This document shows positions 52,801 through 63,200 of a stretch of 64,000 bases of DNA, piece by piece (within the stretch, counting starts at the first letter, position 1; each line of letters starts with the position of its first letter). A program made the translations under genes and the position numbers. The DNA is from Capitulum mitella (taxonomy: Eukaryota; Arthropoda; Thecostraca; Pollicipedomorpha; Pollicipedidae), in the NCBI GenBank assembly GCA_030062745.1, contig CP099844.1, forward strand, positions 24,304,596 through 24,368,595. Reading direction: 5' to 3'. Under the pieces are notes generated by a model. The model had not been told where the DNA came from, did not search any database, and saw only the letters and a program-made list of their open reading frames with translations.

Positions 52801-53202
52801 GCGACTAGGTTCCAGTGAAGCCTCAGAGGCAAGGTAATTCGTGACTTTTTAGCGCAATTCATGGTAGCGGCACGCGAATCGAAAACGCAATGTAATCATA
52901 CGATTGTATTGACCCAGTGATTCCAATCCAAAATGAACAGATTGGAGCTCCTACATTCTGCATGGCAATCCTGCTCCGTTTGCTCCGCTTACAACGCAAA
53001 CAAAGACATGACAAGGTGCACGGTCGTTCCGTTATATGATCAGCTGCGGCTGGAATCAGAACTCGCGCGGACACGAGCTTCGTGGGACGACCAGACCCTC
53101 CTGCGGGACTACACGCCGAGCGCTCTCGACATCCGACGGCCACACGCAGTCATCCCATCGGCCGCGGCTCCATTCGTACCGAACGGTTATAAATATGCGT
53201 AG
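49738..53202 (+). CDS. Unrecognised five-exon gene, predicted 281 aa basic protein
   Basis: Model: 49738-49806, 50870-51063, 52027-52132, 52372-52689, 53044-53202, with phases 0, 2, 0, 0 and stop TAG at 53200-53202. Every junction is GT-AG, the phases match without adjustment, and the total is 282 codons, which supports one gene. The protein is Arg-rich. Exon 1 has MIIVEPYRRRR. Exon 2 is a charged helical stretch (RRLAERRQREWRHLDSDIRL then ALADIMDSKRMDDRN). Exon 4 has GASPLDLWPDGWLLRHRR and VLPLVDLHGDPE. Exon 5 ends RRPHAVIPSAAAPFVPNGYKYA. There is no signal peptide or membrane segment. I do not recognise the family. Two uncertain points: the 33-bp tract before exon 3 is in frame and could be coding, and an AGGTCA-rich part of exon 4 could be a small intron. 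It lies tail-to-tail with EMC5, whose stop is 180 bp away. Confidence 0.55.
49807..50869. other. Intron 1 of the unknown gene
   Basis: About 1.06 kb. AT-richer than the exons, with a CA microsatellite near its 3' end. No other feature was noted. Confidence 0.5.
50784..50826. repeat. (CA)n microsatellite before exon 2 of the unknown gene
   Basis: An interrupted ACAC run forms part of the pyrimidine-poor region before the 50870 acceptor. Confidence 0.9.
50870..51063 (+). CDS. Unknown gene, exon 2
   Basis: 194 nt between an AG at 50868-50869 and donor GTGAGT at 51064. It encodes the charged helical segment. A CA microsatellite lies just upstream of the acceptor. Confidence 0.65.
51572..52033. 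repeat. 33-bp minisatellite, 14 units, ending on a splice acceptor
   Basis: Units start every 33 bp from 51572 to 52001. The consensus reads CCCCTGACCACCGACCGGCT then TGATAGGACCCGG. The last unit contains the AG acceptor at 52025-52026 and the first bases of exon 3. On + it encodes RPLTTDRLDRT repeats in the exon 3 frame, open from 51536. All three minus frames are also open. Confidence 0.95.
52027..52132 (+). CDS. Unknown gene, exon 3
   Basis: 106 nt from AG at 52025-52026 to donor GTATGA at 52133. It encodes YRRLLRASRARSAES and a poly-Pro stretch. Its first bases are the end of the last 33-bp repeat unit. Confidence 0.55.
52372..52689 (+). CDS. Unknown gene, exon 4
   Basis: 106 codons, phase 0 at both ends (AG at 52370-52371, donor GTCAGG at 52690). 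An in-frame 17-bp-type repeat at 52565-52620 encodes (V)TGQGSE twice. Confidence 0.5.
53044..53202 (+). CDS. Unknown gene, exon 5 and stop
   Basis: 52 codons plus TAG, after AG at 53042-53043. It encodes LRLESELARTRASWDDQTLL and the Pro/Ala-rich end. Confidence 0.55.
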   Translation: MRLESELARTRASWDDQTLLRDYTPSALDIRRPHAVIPSAAAPFVPNGYKYA

Positions 53203-53382
53203 CCGTTCTTCACATCACACGAAGTTGACGAATAACCGAGGCGAGAGATCACCCAATCAAGTCAGGCGGTGACGGATTGGCCGCCAGTCCGGTTGGGCGG
53301 CCGTGACGCGTCACGGCCGCCCGCCACGCGCCGGTGCAGTCGGGCGGGCAGCGGCAGCACCGCGGGCGGGTGACGTCAGAGG

Positions 53383-53479
53383 TCAGTCATCCACCACGGC
53401 CGGGTAGTGCGAGGTGAGGCAACGGCCGCGGTGCGAGAACACCATGAAGGACGGCCGGTGGCCGACCGTGTCCCAGGTC
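53383..53479 (-). CDS. MMGT1: EMC5 exon 3
   Basis: 97 nt encoding TWDTVGHRPSF, FSHRGR and the tail, with TGA at 53385-53383. Too short to appear in a long-ORF scan; found by its motif. Confidence 0.93.
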
Positions 53480-55863
53480 CTGTCGGAGGCGGCGGTCGCA
53501 GTCAGCGCCAGCACGGAAAACGGCGCGTTCGGCAAGTCCGATCAGAACGGCACGGGGTCAGACCAAACAGTCCGTAACCGGACGAAGGCCGCGAAGGCGG
53601 GACGCGACAAGACAGTTCGGACAGTCACACTGAATTCCTGGTCAGCTTCACAAGCCCAAATGGTCCAGATGGGTTGGATGAGAAATGACTAAGCTCGACG
53701 CTTAGCCGGACTACCAAAACACTTGAAGACCTCGACAACCGGGCGTCTTGGACAAGCCAACTGAGCTTTCAGGCCGGAAAGGTTACGTGTGTCCCTACGT
53801 GATCTGTAACGCATACAAACGCGAAACATACAAACGTACAAAGATACGAAACAAGGAAACAAAAGCAAACCAACACAAGAATACACACATTTCTCAAGTA
53901 AATGGCAAAATGTGGAAACAGTGGTGCGCCCCGTCGTGACATTTGCCTGTCCCCCGGATTTCAATATTCTAAATTTTACGAGCGTGTTTCAAGCAGTGGT
54001 CTGTTTGCGTACATAAATCATCATACAACACACACACGCCTCTACGATGTAGAACAATCGTAAACTTAATCAAACAAAACAAAATCCTATGCCCAAGTCA
54101 AGTCTGAATTATCCGAAAACGTACCAATTCAATACTGATTAAGTATTTGCCCGTCGCTTTCAACCCAACGCTACACAATGTCTTCCAGTCGGCCATCGCT
54201 GGTTTCAAACGATTTCGCCCACACCGCAAACAAGAGGCTAGTCCTGTTTTCACAGAACTGAACCAGCTTCCTTTAACAGCGCTGTAGACGACAAAACGCA
54301 TGCAAAATAAAGCCCCGCGGACCAGGGGTATCCGAGTAACCGCCAACAAGCGGCACGGAAAGCTCGGATCCAATGTGGCATGGTAGCAGGTAGTCTTACA
54401 GTACGGCCCGTCCGGGCGTACTTACTTCTCCTGGAGGTCGACGTTGGCGCGTATCTCGCGGAAATCTCCGGCGATGAACAATATGGCGTACATGCTGAGT
54501 AGCAGACTGATCACACCTTGGACGATAATGTCGGCCGGCAGTGCCGTGAACTCTTGCTCCGTCAGCCTCAGGTACGCACGGTCTGTAACGGGACACGAGC
54601 GATGAGTAAACCCCTGTTCCATTACACTCAGGTATGCAGGGTCTGTAACAAGACAACAGTGGTGAGTGAACCCCTGTTCCACTGCAATCAGGTACACACA
54701 GTCTATAACAGCACACGAGCAACGTGTGAACCCCTGTTCCACCACACTCAGGTATGCACGGTCTGTAACGACAATACAAAAGATGAGTGAACACCTGTTA
54801 TACCACAATCAGGTATGCACGATCTGTAACACGACACGAGCAACGAGTGAACCCCTGTTCCACCACCCCGGTATGTACGTCTATCACTACCCGTATGTCC
54901 GGTATCACTGTCTGTAATGACAGTGATGAGTGAACTCCTATTCCACTGCAATCATGCACGTACACAGGACACAAGTGAACTTGTTCCACTACACTTGGGC
55001 ATGCAAGGTTTGTAACAGGCCACGAGTGGCGAGTAAACTCCTGTTCCATGATGTTTAGGTATGCACAGTCCTTAATGGGCCACAAGTGATGATGAACCTC
55101 TGATCTGCCACAATCAGATATGCACAGTCTGTAACAGACCAATGAGTAAACCCCTCTTCAATAAGCCTCAGATATGCACAGTCTGTTAAAGATCACAAGC
55201 AATGATTAAACCCATTCTGCCAGCATCTGGTATGAGCTGTCTTTGAGAGGGTATGAGCAATGAATCAACCCATGTTTCACCAGTCCCAGAAACATACAGT
55301 CTGTACTAGGACACAAGTGACAAATAAACCACTGTTCCACCAGAAAAAGTATGCACAGTCTGTAAAAAGGAAACATGTGATGAGTGGACTCTTGGCCTGC
55401 CAGCCTCAATAAGGCACACCCAGCCTCAGTTAAACTGGACAGTGTATGATGGTATATTTGATTCCACAAGGAGCCTGCTTCACTTGTGTAGGTTTGCCTC
55501 AAATGGCAGTCTGCAGAATACTATCAATGAATATACAAAAATTGTTCTTGACAAATTTCATAAAACAGAAACAAGTTCCAAATTTGAATAATGGGTTTGT
55601 GGTCAGTTATATTTTTTGTCACTGCTCACGATTTCAAAACAAGATTAGGCTACAACAATGGTAATGCTTCAACTGACAGGAACTGTTACTATGAGGACAT
55701 GCATATGGTACCAGCCAGAGTAAATCAAATTAACACTACTTAGCAAATCAAGCAGCAAAGTAGACACAAGACACTGATGCTTACGTTGTGTTGCTGAGTA
55801 TGCCGTATGAAGCAGAGACAAAATTCCACACATAAACATAATTTTGTAAAACAGGGAAATCAT
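53383..55863 (-). CDS. MMGT1: EMC5/MMGT1, ER membrane protein complex subunit 5 (complete)
   Basis: Minus-strand join: 55863-55785, 54582-54426, 53479-53383; 110 residues. Known role: EMC5 is a two-pass subunit of the ER membrane complex that inserts tail-anchored and multipass proteins; the vertebrate name MMGT1 comes from proposed magnesium transport. The protein shows TM1 at about residues 4-24, the hallmark HRAYLRLTEQE block (residues 27-37), LPADI, TM2 at about 43-63, IAGDFREI, a WDTVGHRPSF block and FSHRGR near residue 93. The order and spacing match human MMGT1, and the N-terminus has the same length up to the SATQHR junction. The C-terminal tail is about 20 residues shorter than human. 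Intron phases are 1 and 2, with donors GTAAGC and GTAAGT. The first intron is a 1.2-kb block made largely of tandem copies of its own acceptor region. Confidence 0.95.
53480..54425. other. EMC5 intron 2
   Basis: 946 bp. No other gene or regular repeat was noted. Confidence 0.6.
54426..54582 (-). CDS. MMGT1: EMC5 exon 2
   Basis: 157 nt encoding RAYLRLTEQE, TM2 and IAGDFREIRANVDLQE. Acceptor TTACAG, donor GTAAGT. Confidence 0.96.
54540..55420 (-). repeat. About 14 copies of a 60-bp unit derived from the EMC5 intron-1 acceptor and exon 2 start
   Basis: Acceptor-equivalent positions recur near 54583, 54643, 54703, 54763, 54824, 54912, 55010, 55070, 55129, 55183, 55239, 55301 and 55360. Each unit holds a TTACAG-like acceptor, then exon-like sequence ending in CTGAG, then CAGGGGTTCACTC. 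The first four copies stay open in the exon 2 frame. Copies farther from the exon are more diverged and variable in length. Confidence 0.92.
55785..55863 (-). CDS. MMGT1: EMC5 exon 1
   Basis: 26 codons plus 1 nt from the ATG at 55863-55861. It encodes TM1 and SATQ. Donor GTAAGC. Confidence 0.92.
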
Positions 55864-58800
55864 GTTTATATTGTCAGGAAGCTACTTATGATCCTAGGTG
55901 CAGTTAAAACTTTTGTACTGGAGGCAGAAAAACTACTCAAAGAAAGAACTGTGAGACACCACAACCAGACCCCAGAAATATGTATACTACAAAGGTATGG
56001 AGCCAGCTCAACGCAGTGGAACCCCACCGGAAAACAAGACATATAATCTGTCCCAAACAAATAATGGGCAATGAAGAATGCAAAACCAAATTTCGCCTCT
56101 GGTATCACATGCGGCTTTGCTTCTGGTGCAATACTGAGAATCACGTCAAAACACCCGAAATCATGACGATGTAGTATTCGCCACTCTCCGGCACAATTCT
56201 GTCACGTCTCCCAAAATATTGGTGACTAGTGTGCTTAATGTGTCAGAATTGAAACACCTGCGTTTCTTTGGTCTCATTTCAGTCATCTGCAGCTAAAGGT
56301 TTGAGGTCAGAATTATGACTATGTTAAGTTTTGAGAAAAAAAAAACAGGAAAAAGAGGTTCAGCATTTCATTGACCCTTCTATTTTTTCGCTTCCATGAA
56401 AAATGTTGCCTGTTTTGAAAGCATATTGCGAATGAACCTAATACATAGCCTGAATGTGTACGATCCTTATTACAGGCCATGGTGTGTAAGTCGTACCACA
56501 GATGGAATCGTACCAAAATACTTATAGCATACGGTGCTGGTGTGAGCTTCCTTGGAACGTTCAGTGTGGAGTATGTGTGCTTCTCTACGAAGCGGACGCT
56601 CGTCAGGAAAGTAAAGCACACAATGAGGGACGGTGTATAAATCCTACCCAGATGTAAGTTTTTCATTTACCCTCGTTTTTAATCTTTATGTCGCAGCTTT
56701 AGATTCTGCCGCGCGCTTTTTATGATGGCTAGAACCGTATTGCACGCATTGCCCACGACAGCAAGTGTTGAGCATATGACGTCACAAACGAAGCCACTAC
56801 AGAATCAGCTAAACATGTGCCCGGGTTTACCCTGCTCACAGCCTTGGCTGTTTTGACGAGCGTATGGAGAGAGGGGGTGTGTGCAGAGGGATTTTGCGTA
56901 CTCATTGGTCATGAACAAACACTGTTTCCCTCGCGCAGGAAGATATTGTCATTGCTAAGGTATTTTCCATTAAATGAATGATAATTCATGCGTTAAATAC
57001 GTCCTAACCAATGCCTTGAACCGTCGTTAATGTGTTGCTTGTTATGTTTCAGAAACCATCAAATAGTACCGTAAACGTGTAGTTGGTATACCCACATTCA
57101 AGATGCTGTCATTACAGTATTTTATGCTCTTTTGGAGTGAAAGTGGTATTTTGTGATTACGTTTATTCTGTGTCGACTTCAATTTGTGTTAAACTAACTT
57201 GATAAACATGTGATGTTGTTATGTTTTGGACAATGTTTTCCCAACTCATGTAAATTTCATTTATAGTTTTGTGTTTATATTAAGTTGCCATGAAGTGTAA
57301 TTGTATGTATGATAGTTGTTAAAATATCAGGTCACTTATTTTGTCTCAGGCATTACTGTAACAAAATGATATAGTTATGTTGCATACTGGTAACCAAAAA
57401 TGCTGCCATGTATTCTTTGCTGAGGTGCACATTGACAGGTTCAGACCTATAAACCTTCATATCCTGATTTGATGGTCAAAAAAGCAATTAAAAGAACCAA
57501 TTGGCAATTAAACCAATAGTGACTAGGACCATAAAAAGGAACATGATGTGATTCCTTGCTTCCTTTAGCTGCATGTTCCTCTGCTGTACCTTACATGCTC
57601 TTGGATGGTAGTCCAGGTTATACATGATATTGGCAAAGTCAGTAACTTGATTGATAATGCAGCATGATTTTAATTTTGCACAAGTATGTATTAATGTCAT
57701 TCTGAGTTGAGGGCTTACTAAGCCCCCTTGAAGCTTTTTCCCTGCCATTTTCAACTTGTTTGATGCAGTCATGAAACTTAATGACTAATCTCTGTGACTA
57801 ATGCTCCATTTTGCATATACCATGGAAGAATTAGCATGTAACTTTATCAGAGGCAGGTCCAGGACAAGTTTTGGAAGCATGTTCAGCCATTTCTCACTAC
57901 TTTCCAGGCAGAGCAGTCATTGTGTATCATTTGATATTATAAGAATCAGCCTACCATTTTTTTCCAAAACACCTTTTCCTTTCATGCCTTACAACATATC
58001 TACATCATTTTATGGAGGTAGTGGCAGCTCCAGGGAAAGTGAAAGGATTCTGAAGCACAGCATTTGTTATGCTGCATTCATCCTAATGTTTTTTTTTCTC
58101 AAATGGAAAGGCAGCATTATGACAGCAGGGGCAGATACAGAAAGCCAAACCATGTTATTAACCTGAGATTTGTATAATGAGATGCCATGGATGTTGTTGG
58201 ATTGGCCTGTTTTTTATGTGAAAAATATACTTTTTAACACATGATACATAGTTCACATTGTTAGGTGTGGGTCCATTGAATCTTACCTAGGGCCAATATA
58301 TTGTGCTTAACACCACATTGCCATTCTTGGCCATTTTAAACAAGAATAATGAATGCTAAAGAAAAAAACACATTACCATCAATTTATTGGTTTCCTGGAC
58401 CACCATTGCCAGTTGTTATTCATACAGAACTGCATGTTGGGTCGCAGGAACTGTTTTCAGTATGTTTTAGGCCCCAGTAATGTAAAAATGTCCAGGCAGG
58501 GTGATTACAAACATTACACTCTAGTGTGTGGTACATGACTGTGCCACTGATGCATGTGGTAATGTATGGCATTATGTCAAGATAACAGAATCTCTGACTG
58601 GGAATATGTGGGCACAATATATGCTCTTATATAACTTCTGCATGTGTTGCAAATCAGGGCTCAGGATCCTTGTTTTTTGTTCCTGGTCTCACAGTTGTAA
58701 GTTAGTGCATATTTGTGTGAAAATATAGAAAAAGTTCACAATAGCTCATTTTCAGTCCTTCCAGTTGGCAAAAATTCACAAAAGTACCAAAAAGGATGCA

Positions 58801-60117
58801 ATATACATCACCCTTTCTTGTCTAGTTCCCTGATATGCCACTGATAAGTATTTGAGAATATTTTGAACATATATATTGCATTATATGTTTTGATATACAT
58901 AGATATTATATTAGATATTATTATATCTATATTGTATCTATATGATATATAGATATTTTGAATGGGATATTTTGATACATTGAAAGCATGTTTTTGACCC
59001 TTGGTTCTCATTTCCATTCATTCAGGAGAACTTTCTGCCAACAAGATCTGGTCCTTTGGCAACCAAGTAACAAGATGTGCAGCCCCAGCTTTGGTTCTGG
59101 ACATTCCTGTTGAGGATTTTTCACTTTTAATCATGTAAAATGGCAGACTAGGTCACAAGGATTCGTTTCAGCCATCTCACAACAACATTGGACAGTTATT
59201 TCTCAAGACATGAAGGGGAGCCAAATAGGCACTCCCTCCCCCCAGTGAGATTTGGCTCCAAAGTTATGTCCCAGAAAAGGGTCAGTCATGAACACTAGAG
59301 AGCTTTGGTTCATCTTATCAGGTGTTGTCAATGGAAATATAGAACTATTCATAACTGAACACATTTCCAAAATCTGCATCCATAAATTTATAGCAGCTAA
59401 ATCCTGTTTGTTCAGATTGGCTAGTTTGCACTTCTTTTGGCCACAGCATGTATTTGTGCTTCATGACTTGTAAAATGTTACAGTTTCTTTGCACCCTGTG
59501 TAAATCAACTTTTCTGCAAGTTTTCAAGATAATTTCTGGATCTCATATATGCACAGATGTAAGGTTGACTTCTGCTGCAACACTTTATGTGGTCACAGTT
59601 AAATCAAGAGGGAGATTGTGAATTACCTTTTTTAGCCATAATAAGGGTGAGACTAACCTGAAAACCTGATAACATATTTAGTTTATCTGTAATTTTTTGT
59701 TACCAAGATAATAGTACAGACAATTTTCTTGAAATCCAAGCATTGTCCAAAGAGTAGGAAGTTCTTATCATGAACATCGTGTTATAGATATGGTTCCCTG
59801 CAAGTGTCTAAAATGACTGTTGGCCATATAATAAAATATGGATTTTTCTTGTAACTTGCAAGTTCATTAAGTGGCTCATTGAGTGGTGGTAAATTATGTG
59901 CAAGTTTTGATTTACTGTCACATGCTCTATCCAGTCCGTGTGTCTTACTTATTCACTAATTTAGTTTCAGCAATGATTCTTGGTGTCTGTGATAAGGAAA
60001 CTTCACTGACTACTAATGGAATAATACCTTATCAAGCAGAAGACAAGAAGCTTTGGAAGAAGTGTGAGTTGGGTACTTGTAAGCCTTTGATCATCCTTTT
60101 TTCTGCCTTTTTTTCAG
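55864..60117. other. AT-rich spacer between divergent EMC5 and DNAJC13
   Basis: It probably contains both promoters, the EMC5 5' UTR and a non-coding first exon of DNAJC13, none of which can be placed. One tail-anchored-looking ORF lies on the minus strand at 57772-57488. AT content is clearly higher than on either side. Confidence 0.5.
57488..57772 (-). CDS. Possible small tail-anchored protein (94 codons), unrecognised
   Basis: An intronless frame with ATG at 57772, a basic first third (NKLKMAGKKLQ), a middle without clear motif and a C-terminal hydrophobic helix of about 18 residues (MFLFMVLVTIGLIANWFF) right before the stop. The shape matches small tail-anchored membrane proteins, but I cannot name a family. 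An ORF of this length can arise by chance in this window, and AT-rich DNA favours hydrophobic codons. It lies in the spacer between EMC5 and DNAJC13. Confidence 0.2.
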   Translation of the reverse strand: MTASNKLKMAGKKLQGGLVSPQLRMTLIHTCAKLKSCCIINQVTDFANIMYNLDYHPRACKVQQRNMQLKEARNHIMFLFMVLVTIGLIANWFF

Positions 60118-60207
60118 GAAATAAAACATGTCAGACAAGCAGCCCAGACTAAAGAACAACAAAGATGTGGCCTGTTTCTTTCTTACGAAGCACTCGTGGA
60201 AAGGAAA
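60118..60207 (+). CDS. DNAJC13: DNAJC13 first coding exon
   Basis: 10 nt of 5' UTR, then 80 coding nt from the ATG at 60128. Donor GTGAGT at 60208, phase 2. A T-rich tract precedes the acceptor. Confidence 0.93.
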
Positions 60208-63200
60208 GTGAGTACGCGTGCATGCCTCATGACTGCTGAATCTGGATATTTCCTTAGTTTTTCCTGAAAAGCTAGTGGTGGAAGCATGTCAGAAAGCATT
60301 TTATTCTACTGCTCTGAGGTACATGTACGCCCAGCCGGTGCTTCTACAGCCCGCTACGCTGGACCCGCCCGGTGTCTGAAGCGCTGAGACGCCGCCGTGC
60401 TGTCAGGTTCCGGCGCATCTTCTCCGTGGGCTCGGCCGGCGTGTCCACCTACAATCCGAACTCGATGGAGGCCACCAACCAGTGGCTGTACGAGGACTTC
60501 CTCGGCCTCGCGCCGGCCGCCAAGGGCGGCTCGCCGCACGAGTTCACCATCCTCGTGCGCAAGGGCAAGAAGACGGAGACGATGCGCTTCTCGAGCGAGC
60601 ACCGCGCCGAGCTGATCACCGAGACGCTCCGCTTCCGGGCCGGCTTCGGCGAGCCGCAGGAGGAGGCGTTCGTGAGTACCCAGCTCGGGAAACGGGCGCC
60701 AAAGGGAGCTGGGTTTGCCGACGCTGCGATACGATGACGTCAAGGGATTTCCGCAGGTCATGGTTTTCGGGGCGCATTTCTGTTGCAGTACTGCAAAGGG
60801 AAATAGGGACGCGACCACGTATTCGTGTGTCATTTTCCAGACGTTGTAGAAAAGCCGGTGTCAGCGTGGTTTACACACTGAAGCGGACATGCCTGCTTGT
60901 GAGCGTTTAATCACTATTTTTGATCAGTGATTCGGTACAACGCTGGGTGGGCAAAAAGTTTGATCACGTCGTTCTTTGTGTTGTTTTTGGCCGCTTTGGG
61001 GGATTTAATTCCCCTTGGGTATGGTAGTCATTTGTTCTGACAGCAATTAAGTCATATGGAACAGGTCATGAACTGATAGTTGAAGTTACATTGCTTGCAC
61101 CTCTTGCCGTGCCAACGTTAGTTGTTCTTAACCGCAGGGGGAATATCGGTGCTAAGCGGTGATAATTCCTGTGTCAGTGCAGAATTTCCGCTTTACTTAG
61201 ATACAGCGTATCTACTGCGGAAATTATCGTGTTTTCCTCGCTAGTGTCGTTGATTCACGCCTTTTGTGACTCACCAGGACTGTAATCCTATCAGGGAGCT
61301 AATCTGAATGTGCGGTCGTTTAGACAAAGCACGCAGATAAAGTGCGGTCTGTCCCTTATTCTAACGGATTATGCATCACATTACATTCTGCTCTCCGTAT
61401 TCTCCAACTTGGAAATGGGGAAAATAAGACCGTAGTGTGCGACCCGGATGTGCGGACGCCACCGCTGTGTTTCCGATGGCGGCGACGCGTTGTCATGAGG
61501 ACCCGTCCGCGGGTCCTCGGGCTGGGTCGATCCGCGCGTGTCGTGACACCCCGGTGACGGCCGGCGCGTCTGCCGACAGCGGTGTAACGCGTTCACTCGG
61601 GCCGGGTCGATCCGCGCGTGTCGTGACGTCCCGGTGACGGCCGGCGCGTCTGCCGACAGCGGTGTAACGCGTTCAAGCACCACTGGTCCGAGAGCCGGCA
61701 GCCGGTGGTGCTGGAGGCGGGCGTCTGCTCGCTGGACCAGCTGGACCCGGCCACCGGCACCCTGGTCGCCTCCTACTACTACAAGGATGTGGAGGCGGTG
61801 GTGCCGGTCTCCGACTACCCGGGCGGCTTCGTCGTCATCTGCGGCAGGTTCGGCAGGATGGTGAGTGCGCTCCTGCCAAGCCGGCTGACGTTCCGCTGGC
61901 AGTTGGTGTCAGCGTTCGTCATGTGAAATCCGTTGTGTGTTCATTCGTGAAGTCCTTTGGGATCGCTTTCTCGTGTGGATTGTGACTTATGAGAGATTTT
62001 CTCGTGATACGCCAGCAATTAAAGATGAAGAAGTCATCTGGCTAGCAATTTGTAGATACTTTAAGCAATTCAGTGCGTGTGCTGGCACGCCTTTTGACCG
62101 CTGTTCTATCGCGCGGTCGAGTAGACGCACCAGACATGCTACGCCGGACAGTGCTCGTGTTGTACGACCTGTTGGGGCAGGCACAGATTGAGTGTCTGCG
62201 ACAGCTAGACGTATCACTGGGCTCTCTAAAGACCTCAGCACATCTCCATCTGAGGCTATGTTCCCACCACCATTACCTATTCACCCTGTCTAATATCTTG
62301 ACGTCAGTACGTGGTAATCCTATCAAACATCGTTATGCCGCCCGCAGCACCTGTCCACGCTTAGACGCCATTTGACCCAGAAGTCGGGGTGCCCTTAAAC
62401 TCCAGTCAGCAGCCTGTTCATCCGTCTAATATGATAATGCCTCGTGCAGCAACTCTTCACCCTGCCTCACTTGATGACGCCGCCCGCAGCACCTGTTCGC
62501 CTCTGAGAAGCGGGACACGGTGCTGCGGGTGATGGCCGACAAGGCGGCGCGCTGTGTGGGCGTTACCGTCTCCGTCAGGAAGGAGCCCATCAACTTCAAC
62601 TACTTCACCGAACACCGGCTGGGCCACTACAGGTGCGGACGGCGGTCGGGCGGGGTCAGCGGTCGATGGCCGCCTGCGGCCTCGGGGCGCGGTTTACGAC
62701 GTGAGAACTGGGCCGCGGCGGGTGAGGGAGTTTCTGGCCGCAGAGTCCCGGGGACGCTGCCCACAGGCGGGGCTTGTCGCGGGGGAAGCCGGTCAAGTGG
62801 TGTAGCGTTATGCGTCGTGGACGGGCTTCGCTAGAGCGACGCTGGAACATGCGTCTCGCTTTTTTCTCTCCGACGCTTTTGCATCGTTGGTTTGGTTCGT
62901 TGTTTCCCGTGTTGTTTTAAAATTATTTGTTTGTTCTTTTGTGTTGGATTCATGTTTCTCCAAAGATTGACCGCTGCGTCAGATATCTGTCAAGTAATCG
63001 AGCTCATAAGCTGGATAGAATTCGAAATGAACAAGATAACAGTATGATGTAATTAACACGGGATCCAAACTGTGGTGATGCAGCCAGCTCCAGGTCCGTT
63101 TTTCTTTGTTTTCCACGTGAAAAACTTCGCGCTGTCGCCGCGCCTCATCGCTCGTCAAGGATACCCCTGTTGTTTCCTGTCGCTGATTTACATTGGAAAG

